A DNA stretch of 16,433 nt from Methanobacteriota archaeon (GCA_016207545.1 JACQPO010000144.1:1-16433); one strand, 5' to 3'; shown: positions 1 to 6,815, counted from the first letter of the stretch. Made by a program: numbers and translations. The notes: generated by a model from the sequence alone, not told the origin.

Positions 1-164
1 CGCAGCAGGCTCCGGAGGGCGACCGGGATCTCCCACGTGCCTGGCACGCGGACGACCGCGACGACGGTCGCCCCGAGCTCCTTCGCCCGCGCCTCCGCCG
101 CGGCGAGCATCTTGTCCGGGATCGGGGCGTTGAACTCAGCTGCGACGAGGACGATACGAACCAA
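1..164 (-). CDS. ribH: 6,7-dimethyl-8-ribityllumazine synthase, N-terminal part (cut by window edge)
   Basis: Only the first 54 codons are present. The product should join 5-amino-6-ribitylamino-uracil and the four-carbon compound made by RibB into lumazine, the step before riboflavin. Reading the minus strand from a TTG at 164 gives a beta-strand start VRIVLVAAEFN, then a helix (IPDKMLAAAEARAKELGA), then VVRVPGTWEIPVAL. The FN near residue 10 and the VPGxxEIP motif are typical of lumazine synthase. The TTG start is inferred: it lies 29 nt inside the 3' end of ribC, and no ATG or GTG in frame fits the conserved N-terminus better. It is the last visible gene of the ribB-ribL-ribC-ribH run. RibC upstream is a distant relative of the same fold, but the EFN start and the separate frame make this a distinct gene. 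Confidence 0.85.
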   Translation of the reverse strand, partial: MVRIVLVAAEFNAPIPDKMLAAAEARAKELGATVVAVVRVPGTWEIPVALRSLL

Positions 165-660
165 GGTCCACCTCGATCGGCCCCGCGTCCGGGAACCCCT
201 GCCGCTGTCCCGTCCCCGCGAGAGTGGCCAGCTCGCCGGGCTTGAACAACAACCGCCACGCGTTCACGGCGTGCTCGCGTGCCCGCTGCTCGCACAGCCA
301 TGCGAGTTCCGCCTCGTCCTTCGCCTCCGTCTCGTATACGAAGACGCCGAGCACGTGCGTGTTCGTCATGAGCTGCACGTGCTGCAGTGCGTGGTCCGCG
401 ACGTTTGCGCACTCCCGGTCGATCGGGGCGCCGCCGACGTACCCGCACGCGACGACGATGTCGCACCCTTGTTCCTCGATGAGCTTCTTGCACGCGACGG
501 GGAGGTCCTTGATCCCCGGGACCGTGACGCGGACCACGTCGAACGCGCCCGAGAGGCCCTTCAGCTCATCGACGACCGCGCGTCCCTCGTCCCACCGAGC
601 GAACGTCGTGTCCACGACGCCAATCCGCTTCCGCCCGCCGGGACTGCGGCGTTTCGTCAT
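136..660 (-). CDS. ribC: Riboflavin synthase, archaeal type
   Basis: Predicted to convert two molecules of 6,7-dimethyl-8-ribityllumazine into riboflavin plus the pyrimidine precursor. The 174-residue protein begins with a short basic extension, then RIGVVDTTFAR (about residues 12-22), VRVTVPGIKDLPVACKKL (44-61), CDIVVACGYVGG, VQLMTNTHVLGVFVYE and RQGFPDAGP near the end, all hallmarks of the archaeal riboflavin synthase family. This family is related to lumazine synthase and not to the bacterial trimeric enzyme. The ATG at 660 overlaps the ribL stop as ATGA, so translation is probably coupled, and its own 3' end overlaps ribH by 29 nt. The length is slightly above the usual 150-160 because of N- and C-terminal basic extensions (the end reads SYRPRRS). 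Identification is secure from motifs and context. Confidence 0.95.
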   Translation of the reverse strand: MTKRRSPGGRKRIGVVDTTFARWDEGRAVVDELKGLSGAFDVVRVTVPGIKDLPVACKKLIEEQGCDIVVACGYVGGAPIDRECANVADHALQHVQLMTNTHVLGVFVYETEAKDEAELAWLCEQRAREHAVNAWRLLFKPGELATLAGTGQRQGFPDAGPIEVDLGSYRPRRS

Positions 661-1109
661 CGCTCGAACTCCTGGAGCTTCTCCCGCAACTGGTAGTACT
701 CCGCGACCCTCGCGATAATCTTTCGCGTTCCGTCCAAATCACTCTCGAACTTCGGGAGCCGCACGACCTTCGTGTGTTCGAGTCCGCGCTTTCGGCATTC
801 TTCGAGGATGCGCTTTTCATCGTGGGCCTGGTCGTACCCGAGCGCGATTACGTCGGGCTTGATCTCGGACAAGATGTCGTAGATGTTCCCTTCGTGCCCC
901 AGCACCGCGCGGTCCACGGGCTTCAACGCCGCGACCATCTCCCGCCTCTGGTCCTCGTGCACAATTGGTCGGTGCTTGAAATGCTCCGCGGTCGTGTCCC
1001 GGGCCACGACGACGACGAGCTCATCCCCGAGCTTCTTTGCTTCCTCGAGGTAGTGGATGTGTCCGGGGTGCAAAAGATCGAACACCCCCGTCGCCATCAC
1101 GCGGACCAT
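657..1109 (-). CDS. ribL: FAD synthetase (FMN adenylyltransferase), archaeal RibL
   Basis: Predicted to transfer AMP from a nucleotide triphosphate to FMN, giving FAD. The protein has the nucleotidyltransferase (cytidylyltransferase-like) fold: ATGVFDLLHPGHIHYLEEAK with the HxGH motif (HPGH) near residue 14, then LGDELVVVVARD, then QRREMVAALKPVDRAVLG, matching archaeal RibL closely. A lysine-rich KVVRLPKFESDLDGTRKI stretch follows in place of the ISSTxIR motif of bacterial relatives. I chose the ATG at 1109 (about 150 residues) because it gives the usual short M-x-RV lead to the first strand. A GTG at 1118 and an ATG at 1097 that overlaps the ribB stop are alternatives. It follows ribB with a short overlap and overlaps ribC by 4 nt. 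Its position among riboflavin genes argues against glycerol-phosphate cytidylyltransferase, the main look-alike. Confidence 0.92.
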   Translation of the reverse strand: MVRVMATGVFDLLHPGHIHYLEEAKKLGDELVVVVARDTTAEHFKHRPIVHEDQRREMVAALKPVDRAVLGHEGNIYDILSEIKPDVIALGYDQAHDEKRILEECRKRGLEHTKVVRLPKFESDLDGTRKIIARVAEYYQLREKLQEFER

Positions 1110-1798
1110 GCGCGCCACGCCTCGAGGATCTCCCGCCCCTCGAGGAACACGAGATTCCGCGCTTGTGCATATCGTTTTGCGTCCGCTTTCGTCAATGCAC
1201 GCCCGTCATCGCCCAGCATCTCGCACACGGTCGCGCTCGGCGTGAGCCCCGCCATGAGGAGGAGCGCCGTGCACAGCTCCGTGTGGCCGCGCCGCTCCGC
1301 GAGCAGTCCGGGCGCGGGGTTGAGCAGGGCGACATGCCCGGGAGCACGGAACTCCTGCGCGAACGCGCGCTGCGCCCACCCGTTCTCCTGCCGGAGGGCC
1401 TCGCGCGTAATCTCCGCGAACCGCGCGATCGTACGGGCCCGGTCCGCGTCCGTGACGCCCGTGTACGTGTCGCGATGGCTGACCGTGATGCTGAACGCAG
1501 AGCGAGAATCGTACGGGAGAGTCGCGGGCACGAGGTCCTTCAGGATCGGATATGCGGACGAGGACGCTCGGAGCACATCGGCCAGAAACGGAAGCCCGAG
1601 CTTTTCCCGCGCGTCCGGCGGGACGACCGTGCAAATCCAGCCGCCCGCGTCCTTCCGCAAGACCCGGACCGCGTCCGGAGTCACGAACTCGCTCGCGATC
1701 GCGAGGTCCGTCTCCTCCTCCCGGCCCTCCCCGTCGTAGACCAACGCAAACCGGCCCCGCCGGAGCGCCTCCATGGCCCGGGAGACTGTGGACGCCAT
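1097..1798 (-). CDS. ribB: 3,4-dihydroxy-2-butanone 4-phosphate synthase
   Basis: Makes the four-carbon unit of riboflavin (and formate) from ribulose 5-phosphate, needing a divalent metal. The 233-residue protein shows the acidic loop REEETDLA at residues 26-33, the substrate loop SITVSHRDTYTGVTDADR at 103-120, GHVALL at 154-159 and the late RGHTEL motif at 170-175, where the histidine and glutamate contribute to metal binding in this family. There is no GTP cyclohydrolase II domain, as expected for the stand-alone archaeal enzyme. It is the first gene of the ribB-ribL-ribC-ribH operon. No strong Shine-Dalgarno lies before the ATG; a TATA-like GATATG about 27 nt upstream suggests a leaderless transcript. 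A few codons into the protein another ATG (residue 9) exists but the longer form fits the family. Confidence 0.95.
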   Translation of the reverse strand: MASTVSRAMEALRRGRFALVYDGEGREEETDLAIASEFVTPDAVRVLRKDAGGWICTVVPPDAREKLGLPFLADVLRASSSAYPILKDLVPATLPYDSRSAFSITVSHRDTYTGVTDADRARTIARFAEITREALRQENGWAQRAFAQEFRAPGHVALLNPAPGLLAERRGHTELCTALLLMAGLTPSATVCEMLGDDGRALTKADAKRYAQARNLVFLEGREILEAWRAWSA

Positions 1799-1820
1799 CG
1801 CGGCGAGCGACCCCCCGGGT

Positions 1821-1831
1821 TCATATCAACT
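1821..1831 (-). promoter_or_regulatory. Candidate TATA element for the rib operon
   Basis: On the minus strand the bases here read TTGATATGA, the only AT-rich element centred about 27 nt before the ribB ATG. That spacing would give a leaderless or nearly leaderless mRNA. A second AT-rich stretch (CTTTTTATGG on the minus strand at 1844-1853) could instead drive a transcript with a leader of about 25 nt. The choice is inference. Confidence 0.4.
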
Positions 1832-1844
1832 TTGTTGTAGCTAC
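1827..1844. promoter_or_regulatory. Two small adjacent palindromes, candidate operator
   Basis: CAAC-TTT-GTTG (1827-1837) is an inverted repeat with 4 nt arms, and GTAGCTAC (1837-1844) is a perfect 8 nt palindrome sharing one base with it. Both sit between the divergent ribB and isomerase genes and touch the candidate ribB TATA/BRE. A dimeric regulator could bind here; in many archaea rib genes are controlled by RbkR, but I cannot match this to a known RbkR motif. Short palindromes also occur by chance. Confidence 0.3.
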
Positions 1845-1876
1845 CATAAAAAGAGTAAATGCTTCCGCCCCGAAAC

Positions 1877-1884
1877 CCTATACG
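1877..1884 (+). promoter_or_regulatory. Candidate TATA box of the isomerase gene
   Basis: CCTATACG preceded by the purine-rich CGAAAC, centred about 26 nt before the GTG at 1906. This spacing fits a leaderless archaeal mRNA and is one reason for choosing that start. The ATAAAAAG at 1846-1853 is an alternative element that would give a leader of roughly 30 nt. Confidence 0.4.
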
Positions 1885-1905
1885 AGCAGGTCCCATGCGG
1901 GAGCC

Positions 1906-2928
1906 GTGCTCGGCGAGGGCGCCGTGCGGAGGGTGGATCGGAACGGGATTGCCCGCGATCTGGCCGCGCTACCGGATCAGCTCGAGAAGGGGCTGGGCCT
2001 CGGCACGGACCTGGGCCCGTTGGCGGTCGGTCGCGGCGCGACGATCGTCGGCATGGGCGGGTCCGCGATCGCGGGGGAAGTCCTCGGCGCATGGCTCTCC
2101 TCGGAACGGGGTCGCACGCTCCCCGTCGTGAAGGATTCCCATCTTCCCGCGACGGTCGGGGACGGGGACCTCGTCATCGCGGTGAGCCACTCGGGGAACA
2201 CGCTCGAGACACTCTCCGCGACGCGCGAGGCGGTCGCGCGGGGGTGCGATATCGTCGGCGTCGCCTCCGGCGGGACCCTGAAGGACCTCTGCCGCGCCCG
2301 CGGCTATCCGCTCGCGCTCATCCCCGGCGGCCTCATGCCGCGGGCCGCGTTCGGGTACGTGTTCGGCGCGCTCGCGGGATTGTTCGGGCCCGAAACCGCT
2401 GCGGAGGTGCGCGGCGCGACGACCGTCGTGCGGAAGCGCGGGGCGGCCCTCGCACCCGCCGTGGCCGTGCCCCAGAACCCCGCGAAGAAGCTCGCGGTCA
2501 GCATCAAGGGGCGCACGCCGATCGTGCACGCAACGGCGACGTACGCACCGATCGCGCGGCGATGGCAGTCGGAGTTCAACGAGAACGCGAAGATCCTCGC
2601 CTGGGCCTCCATTCTCCCGGAAGCGGACCACAACGAGCTCGTGGGATGGGCGGAAGACCCCGCCGCGAAGCGGTTCGCGCCGATTTTCCTGCGGGACGCC
2701 GCGGAACCCGAGGACCACGCGCGGATGCTCGACGTCACCCGGGACCTGATCAAGGGGAAGGCGAAGACGGAGGTGGTCCGGGCGGAGGGGCCCACCCTCC
2801 TCTCCCGGATGCTGACCACGCTCCAGCTCGGGGACTGGACGAGCCTCTACCTCGCCGTGCTCCGGAAGGTTGACCCGACGCCCGTCTCGGTGATTAGAAA
2901 ACTCAAGCAACGGCTGGCGAAAGACTGA
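1906..2928 (+). CDS. Bifunctional phosphoglucose/phosphomannose isomerase-like SIS protein
   Basis: Predicted to interconvert glucose 6-phosphate or mannose 6-phosphate with fructose 6-phosphate, feeding glycolysis/gluconeogenesis and mannose-based sugar nucleotides. The 340-residue protein has a SIS fold: IVGMGGSAIAGEVL (about 47-60), the phosphosugar loop VSHSGNTLET (93-102), and a second half with FNENAK (224-229) and LPEADHNELVGW (237-248). The glutamate in FNEN and the histidine in DHNE match the catalytic pair of the archaeal PGI/PMI family. The GTG at 1906 is chosen because VLGEGAVRRVDRNG aligns with the usual family N-terminus and lies about 26 nt after a TATA-like element. A GTG at 1924 with a GAGGG ribosome site is the main alternative; the open frame runs further upstream but enters the ribB region. 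It is the only plus-strand gene and is divergent from ribB. Confidence 0.88.
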   Translation: MLGEGAVRRVDRNGIARDLAALPDQLEKGLGLGTDLGPLAVGRGATIVGMGGSAIAGEVLGAWLSSERGRTLPVVKDSHLPATVGDGDLVIAVSHSGNTLETLSATREAVARGCDIVGVASGGTLKDLCRARGYPLALIPGGLMPRAAFGYVFGALAGLFGPETAAEVRGATTVVRKRGAALAPAVAVPQNPAKKLAVSIKGRTPIVHATATYAPIARRWQSEFNENAKILAWASILPEADHNELVGWAEDPAAKRFAPIFLRDAAEPEDHARMLDVTRDLIKGKAKTEVVRAEGPTLLSRMLTTLQLGDWTSLYLAVLRKVDPTPVSVIRKLKQRLAKD

Positions 2929-2952
2929 TTCGAATCGAGGGGAAGAAGCGAA

Positions 2953-3038
2953 CGCCGAGGGGGAGATTTGAACTCCCGAGGGCCTTGCGACCCACTAGCT
3001 TTCCAGGCTAGCGCCCTACCGAGCTAGGCGACCTCGGC
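2953..3038 (-). tRNA. tRNA-Ser (anticodon GGA)
   Basis: An 86 nt class II tRNA. The acceptor arms GCCGAGG and CCTCGGC pair fully and the discriminator is G. The anticodon stem CTAGC/GCTAG encloses the loop CTGGAAA, so the anticodon is GGA (plus-strand 3002-3004), reading serine UCC/UCU. The T arm is GGGAG-TTCAAAT-CTCCC. The long variable arm GGGTC-GCAA-GGCCC closes with a GNRA tetraloop and confirms serine. CCA is not encoded and no intron is present. It runs convergently to the isomerase gene with 24 nt between them. Confidence 0.97.
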
Positions 3039-3065
3039 ATCAGCCCGGCGCGAAGATGGAGGGAC

Positions 3066-3074
3066 GTTATTAAA
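3066..3074 (-). promoter_or_regulatory. TATA box of tRNA-Ser
   Basis: On the minus strand the bases read TTTAATAAC, centred about 32 nt before the tRNA 5' end, consistent with initiation a few nucleotides upstream of the mature tRNA. It lies only a few bases past the stop codon of the preceding hypothetical gene, so the tRNA is probably transcribed on its own. Confidence 0.65.
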
Positions 3075-3079
3075 GGCTT

Positions 3080-3544
3080 TCAGCGCAGGAACGGCGCCGC
3101 TCCTTCTCCAGACGCGAAGACGCGCGGTTCGAGGTCGGTCGCGAGGAGTTCCCCGTCCGCGACGCCGCAAGATCCCTGGAGATTATCCGGCAGGTAAATT
3201 GCGACGGACTCCCCGTCTTCGTGCTCGAGCTCGACGGCGATCGCATCCGTCTTTTCGACGGCGTCCGGCTGGGACACCCGCGCGTCGAAACATACGGCGG
3301 ACGCGCGGCATCGGCCTTCGCGCGCCTCCTTCCGCGGCCCATCCACAATCACGGCGACGAGTTCCGTGGAGTCCGGCTGCTCCTCGTCCGTGTACCCCGC
3401 CACGACCTCGACGTCCCCGTCCGGCGTCACGGAGCGGCCGACCTCACCGGCCCACCGCACTTCGCGAGTCCTTCGCGGCACGGTCGGGAAGCCAATGCCT
3501 TGCGACCGCGGCCCCCGTACAAAAGGAGATCTCACGGCCGCCAT
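3080..3544 (-). CDS. Unrecognised small acidic protein, possibly conserved
   Basis: A 154-residue protein I cannot name. It starts with a basic segment (PFVRGPRSQGIGFP), then appears as a beta-rich domain: EVRWAGEVGRSVTPDGDVEVVAGY, STELVAVIVDGPRKEA, and the strongly patterned PDAVEKTDAIAVELEHEDGE followed by VAIYLPDN. Three cysteines occur (RCRASAVC and GSCG), and no membrane segment or signal peptide is seen. It is real rather than a shadow: the frame continues the operon direction, the ATG at 3544 overlaps the protease stop by 13 nt, and the alternation of hydrophobic and charged residues is protein-like. It is the last gene of the run before tRNA-Ser. The sequence recalls uncharacterised stand-alone domains with a DAVEKTDAIA-type core, but this is memory rather than a search. 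Function unknown. Confidence 0.7.
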   Translation of the reverse strand: MAAVRSPFVRGPRSQGIGFPTVPRRTREVRWAGEVGRSVTPDGDVEVVAGYTDEEQPDSTELVAVIVDGPRKEAREGRCRASAVCFDARVSQPDAVEKTDAIAVELEHEDGESVAIYLPDNLQGSCGVADGELLATDLEPRVFASGEGAAPFLR

Positions 3545-4683
3545 CGGAACGCGGCCTCGACCCGTCGACGCCCGGAGGGATGATTGTAAAACAGGGATTC
3601 GAGCAGAGGGTGAGGATCCGCCACGCCGAGGTTCTGGTCGTGGATCTTGACCATCGTGGTCCGGAACGCCTCGGGCTTCCCCGTCATCCGGATGGCGAAC
3701 GCGTCCGCCGCGGCCTCCAGGCGGCGGCTCAGGGCGTTCAGGGCCGGCGCGAGGCCAGTGGAGACCGCGGCTACGGTGAGGGCAAGCAGCGGAAGCGCGG
3801 CGACGTCCGCGATTCCGTCGAAACCGAGCGTGGGAGCGGCGGCGCGCAACACGCGATCGACAAAGAACAGGCCTAGGAGCGAGGCCGCTGCACCCGCCAC
3901 GGACAGCCGGGCAATGTCGCGGTTCACATAGTGCGCGAGTTCGTGCGCAATCACCGACTCGATCTCTTCCGGCGTGTAGCGGTCCAGGAGGGTGTCCGAC
4001 AACACGATGCGGCGCGTCCTTCCGAGGCCCGCGAGGCCGCCCAACGCACGGGTCGTTTTCGCGGACGCGACCATACGGTACACGGCGACGACCTTCGTGC
4101 CTGCGCGCTCCGCGAGCGCGCGCAGCCGCGAGACCAACGTCTCGTCCCGCAACGGCTCGAACTTGAAGAACAACGGAGCGAGGAGCACGGGGCCCAGCCA
4201 CGTGACCGCGAAGCCCACGACGAGGGAGATGGCCCACGCGAGGACCCACCACACCTCCGGGAACCGGGCGAGGAGGAGGAACAGGACGACGACGGAGATC
4301 ACGGTGAACGCCAGGCCAATTCCGAGGGACTTGGCGACATCCGCGAGCCAGGAGCGGAGCCCCTGCACGGACATCCCGTACTTCCGCTCGAGGACGAAGC
4401 CGCCGACGAGGCCGACGGGAACCACGGGCACCCAGCACAGGAAGTACAGTAGGATCGCGTACAGCGCGTACTGCGGTATTCCGGCGCCGAAGAGGGAGGC
4501 CCACGCCTTCACCTGAAACGTGAAACCCGTGAGGAGCCAGACGGAAACCGCGACGTACGCAACGATGCGGATCGCGCCGAGGGCGACCCGCTTCCTCCGA
4601 TATTCGCGCGCGAGTAGCTGCCGCTCCGCGTCGAACCCCAGCGCCGCCAGGCGCGCGGACCGCGTCTCGCTCACGACTTCCAT
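3532..4683 (-). CDS. Ste24/HtpX-like M48 zinc metalloprotease, multi-pass membrane protein
   Basis: A 383-residue membrane protease. It has hydrophobic helices near residues 37-55, 72-98, 120-140 and 147-172, the zinc site HELAH at 247-251 and the third ligand region LEAAADAF with E323 and D327. The pieces YGMSVQGLRSWL (102-113) and GLGRTRRIVLSDTLL (219-233), and the ending NHPSGRRRVEA, are closer to Ste24/CAAX protease 1 (M48A) than to short HtpX. In archaea, which generally lack CAAX-protein prenylation of the eukaryotic type, the likely role is degradation or clearing of damaged membrane proteins; that is inference. The ATG at 4683 overlaps the cbf5 stop by 13 nt and has GAAGG before it. 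A GTG at 4674 forming GTGA with the same stop is an alternative. It lies between cbf5 and the unrecognised gene. Confidence 0.88.
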   Translation of the reverse strand: MEVVSETRSARLAALGFDAERQLLAREYRRKRVALGAIRIVAYVAVSVWLLTGFTFQVKAWASLFGAGIPQYALYAILLYFLCWVPVVPVGLVGGFVLERKYGMSVQGLRSWLADVAKSLGIGLAFTVISVVVLFLLLARFPEVWWVLAWAISLVVGFAVTWLGPVLLAPLFFKFEPLRDETLVSRLRALAERAGTKVVAVYRMVASAKTTRALGGLAGLGRTRRIVLSDTLLDRYTPEEIESVIAHELAHYVNRDIARLSVAGAAASLLGLFFVDRVLRAAAPTLGFDGIADVAALPLLALTVAAVSTGLAPALNALSRRLEAAADAFAIRMTGKPEAFRTTMVKIHDQNLGVADPHPLLESLFYNHPSGRRRVEAAFRWRP

Positions 4684-5600
4684 CCCTTCGGATACGTCCC
4701 GGGGTCCATGAGGACCCGCTTCGTGTCCGCGACGACGCCCTGTTTCACGGACTCGACCTGCGAGCCCGTGAGGAACGCGTGCGCGAGGGCGACGCCCTCG
4801 CCCTTGGCGGTCACGACGGCGACGAGGTCCCCCTTTCGGATCCGGTCGTCCATCGAGGCGACCCCGGGCACCATGAGGTTCGCCCCGTGGCAAATCGCAT
4901 CGACGGCGGTGTCCTTCACGACGATCCTCGGCAGGTGGTCGAGCAGCCGCTCCATGGGCAGCACGAGGGTGCGCAACCGGCGTTCGTCCCCGTCCTCCTT
5001 CCAGAACACGAGCGCATCCTGAAGCTCGAGGATCGGGTGCGCCTGGGATTCATCGAACGACGCGGTGCGCGTGCGGCGCAGGTCCGAGAGGTGCGCGCCG
5101 ACTCCGAGCGCCTCCCCGATGTCGTTCGAGAGGGTCCGGATGTACGTGCCGGACTCGCAGCGGGTGCGAAACAAGACGAGCCGGCCATCCCGTTCGAGCA
5201 GTTCAAGCGCGTGGATCGTCCGCACGCGCAGCTCCCGCTTCACCGCGGACCGCACCGGCGGCATCTGGTAGATCGGCCCCGTAAACCGGCGGAACATGTC
5301 CCGGAGCCGGGCGTCCGGGACATGCTGATGGAGTTCGAGCACGCCGACGTACTCCTTGTCCCCGACGAGCATCGCGTCGAGGGCACGGGTCGACTCGTTG
5401 AACGCGATCGGGAGAACGCCCGTCACACGTGGGTCGAGCGTGCCCGCGTGGCCGGCCTTCTCCGCGCCGACGAGGTCGCGAACCCAGGCGCTGACCTGAT
5501 GGGACGTCGGCCCCTGTGGCTTGTCCGCGACAAACATGCCGCGGCGCAACAGGTCTTGAATCGGTCGTTCCGGCGTGGACGCGATTACGCTGCCGCCCAC
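4671..5600 (-). CDS. cbf5: tRNA/rRNA pseudouridine synthase Cbf5 (archaeal TruB)
   Basis: Catalytic subunit of the H/ACA ribonucleoprotein that isomerises uridine to pseudouridine in rRNA, and able to act on tRNA U55. The 309-residue protein opens with ERPIQDLLRRG and DKPQGPTSHQV, contains the catalytic aspartate in HAGTLDPRVTG (about D56), YQMPPVRSAVKRELRVRTI, the CESGTYIRTLSNDIG motif, and a C-terminal PUA domain from about residue 225 (GANLMVPGV, KGDLVAVVTAKGE). The GTG at 5600 is the only start that keeps the conserved ERPI segment. It overlaps the cmk stop by 16 nt and the next gene by 13 nt. Cmk followed by cbf5 is a common archaeal order, though the eL14 gene often found between them is absent. 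Confidence 0.96.
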   Translation of the reverse strand: MGGSVIASTPERPIQDLLRRGMFVADKPQGPTSHQVSAWVRDLVGAEKAGHAGTLDPRVTGVLPIAFNESTRALDAMLVGDKEYVGVLELHQHVPDARLRDMFRRFTGPIYQMPPVRSAVKRELRVRTIHALELLERDGRLVLFRTRCESGTYIRTLSNDIGEALGVGAHLSDLRRTRTASFDESQAHPILELQDALVFWKEDGDERRLRTLVLPMERLLDHLPRIVVKDTAVDAICHGANLMVPGVASMDDRIRKGDLVAVVTAKGEGVALAHAFLTGSQVESVKQGVVADTKRVLMDPGTYPKGWKS

Positions 5601-6136
5601 GACCGGGCCTCCTCGTGGATTCGCCTCACGATTGCCTCTGGACGCATCTCGAAGGAATCAATCTCGAGCGCGTAGACGCTCAGGTCGTCCAAGTCAATCC
5701 CGTAAATCGCCTGATACCGCGCACGTTCCGAGGCTTCGCGGGCGAGGATCTCGTCGAGTGCCTGCTTCTCCGTCTTCCTTTCACGGTCCGCGATCCGCTT
5801 CGCCCGGACGTCGAGCGGGGCGATGATGAGGACGGAGAACGGCATCACGCCGCCGCGCGCGAGGAGGTGCGCCTGGATTCGTCCGTCGACGACGACGTCC
5901 TTTCCCGCCAACACAGCCTCTCGGACGGCCGCGAGGACCATCTCGTCGAGCTGGCGGTCGACGTCGTGGTGCTTCTCCGCGTACGCGCTGAACGTCACGA
6001 GGTCCATGCCGCGTTCCGCCGCCATTTCGCGAAACAGGTGGCCGCCACTGATGAGCACGTATCCGTACGTCTGCGCGAACAGTTCCGCCGCGGTCGTCTT
6101 CCCGCTTCCCGGTGGCCCGCCGATCGCGACGATCAT
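5585..6136 (-). CDS. cmk: Cytidylate (CMP) kinase, archaeal type
   Basis: Phosphorylates CMP or dCMP with ATP, supplying CDP for nucleotide synthesis. The 183-residue protein begins with the P-loop IGGPPGSGKTT (residues 5-15), followed by LISGGHLFREMAAERGMDLVTFS, which matches the archaeal Cmk pattern SxGxxFRxMAxERGM. Later come VVVDGRIQAHLL (the NMP-binding and Walker B area) and the lid-like REASERARYQAIYGIDLDD. A glycine replaces the alanine usual after the serine of SAG, a mild variation. The ATG at 6136 lies one base after the stop of the DUF106 gene, so translation is probably coupled. DUF106-cmk-cbf5 is a standard archaeal cluster, which supports the call over adenylate kinase. Confidence 0.93.
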   Translation of the reverse strand: MIVAIGGPPGSGKTTAAELFAQTYGYVLISGGHLFREMAAERGMDLVTFSAYAEKHHDVDRQLDEMVLAAVREAVLAGKDVVVDGRIQAHLLARGGVMPFSVLIIAPLDVRAKRIADRERKTEKQALDEILAREASERARYQAIYGIDLDDLSVYALEIDSFEMRPEAIVRRIHEEARSWAAA

Positions 6137-6137
6137 C

Positions 6138-6815
6138 CTACGTGCCCTCGACCTCCATCGCCCGCAGCCGCCGTTGGAACGTCACCATCTTCAGGATGCG
6201 GGCGACGACTTGGCCGATGGGAATCGCGAGGAGGGAGTACAGGAGAATCCAGGCCGGGAACACGTAGGCGGCCCGCAGGTCCACGTTGGATTGCCAGGGT
6301 ACCGCGAAGTAGACGCGGCCCTCGTTCACGACCTCCACGTACACGAAGCTCCCGAGCCACGCGAAGACGACGATGAACATGAGGAATGTGACCGCCATCG
6401 ACTTCATCGGCGAGAACTGGACGTCGAGCGAGTCCTTCTGGAGGTTCGCCTGCATCTCCCGTAGCTTCTCGACCTTGCTCGTGTTCCCGCGGCGGACGGC
6501 GTCCATCGTCGCCTTCCGGAGCGCCCCGAGCTGCTTGTTCATGCGGGTCATCCGGACCCAGTCCGTGAAGTAATGCCGGACGACGGAGCTGATGACCGTC
6601 GTCAGGGAGCCCGCCAACAGGAGCGTGATCACGGGGTACGCGGCGCCGAACCCGATTGTCGGGCCGAACACGGCGCCCGCGGCGATCCCAAACGCCGCCC
6701 GCAGACCGGGATCGATGAGGACGAACATGCTGAGCAGGAACATCATGATGAGGAGGCTCCGGCTCAGGCTGGGCTTCGGCGGAGGAGGCCTCGCCCGCGG
6801 TTTGTCCTCGGCCAT
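6138..6815 (-). CDS. DUF106 membrane protein (EMC3/TMCO1/Oxa1 superfamily)
   Basis: A 225-residue membrane protein. After a proline-rich basic N-terminus (KPRARPPPPKPS) there is a first helix (SLLIMMFLLSMFVLIDPG), a second after the segment GAAYPVITLLLAGSLTTVISS, a positively charged coiled segment (RMTRMNKQLGALRKATMDAVRRG, LREMQANLQKDS), then a conserved MKSMAVTFLMFIVVFAW helix, a soluble loop, and a final helix WILLYSLLAIPIGQVV. This order is that of archaeal DUF106, which is related to YidC/Oxa1, EMC3 and TMCO1 and thought to help insert membrane proteins. The ATG at 6815 is chosen over a GTG at 6830 because a CCTTTTAG element lies about 28 nt upstream, fitting a leaderless mRNA. It starts the cmk-cbf5 group and lies 49 nt after prefoldin beta. 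Confidence 0.9.
   Translation of the reverse strand: MAEDKPRARPPPPKPSLSRSLLIMMFLLSMFVLIDPGLRAAFGIAAGAVFGPTIGFGAAYPVITLLLAGSLTTVISSVVRHYFTDWVRMTRMNKQLGALRKATMDAVRRGNTSKVEKLREMQANLQKDSLDVQFSPMKSMAVTFLMFIVVFAWLGSFVYVEVVNEGRVYFAVPWQSNVDLRAAYVFPAWILLYSLLAIPIGQVVARILKMVTFQRRLRAMEVEGT

Noticed and set aside
1552..1905. Upstream extension of the isomerase frame
   Set aside because: It runs through the ribB coding region and the divergent promoter, reads as low-complexity R/P/S, and has no counterpart in the isomerase family.
1799..1905. FMN riboswitch before the rib operon
   Set aside because: The conserved RFN element needs well over 100 nt with several helices; the space before ribB is too short and no such sequence is present.
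2929..2952. Transcription terminator after the isomerase gene
   Set aside because: The 24 nt between the stop and the tRNA hold no T run or hairpin on the plus strand.
3545..4504. Upstream extension of the unrecognised gene's frame
   Set aside because: It is an R/P/G-rich shadow of the protease gene; the protein-like part begins at the ATG at 3544.
4779..5675. Plus-strand open frame opposite cbf5
   Set aside because: Composition is that of a shadow (many H, R, V, D), with no motif, and it mirrors the cbf5 codons.
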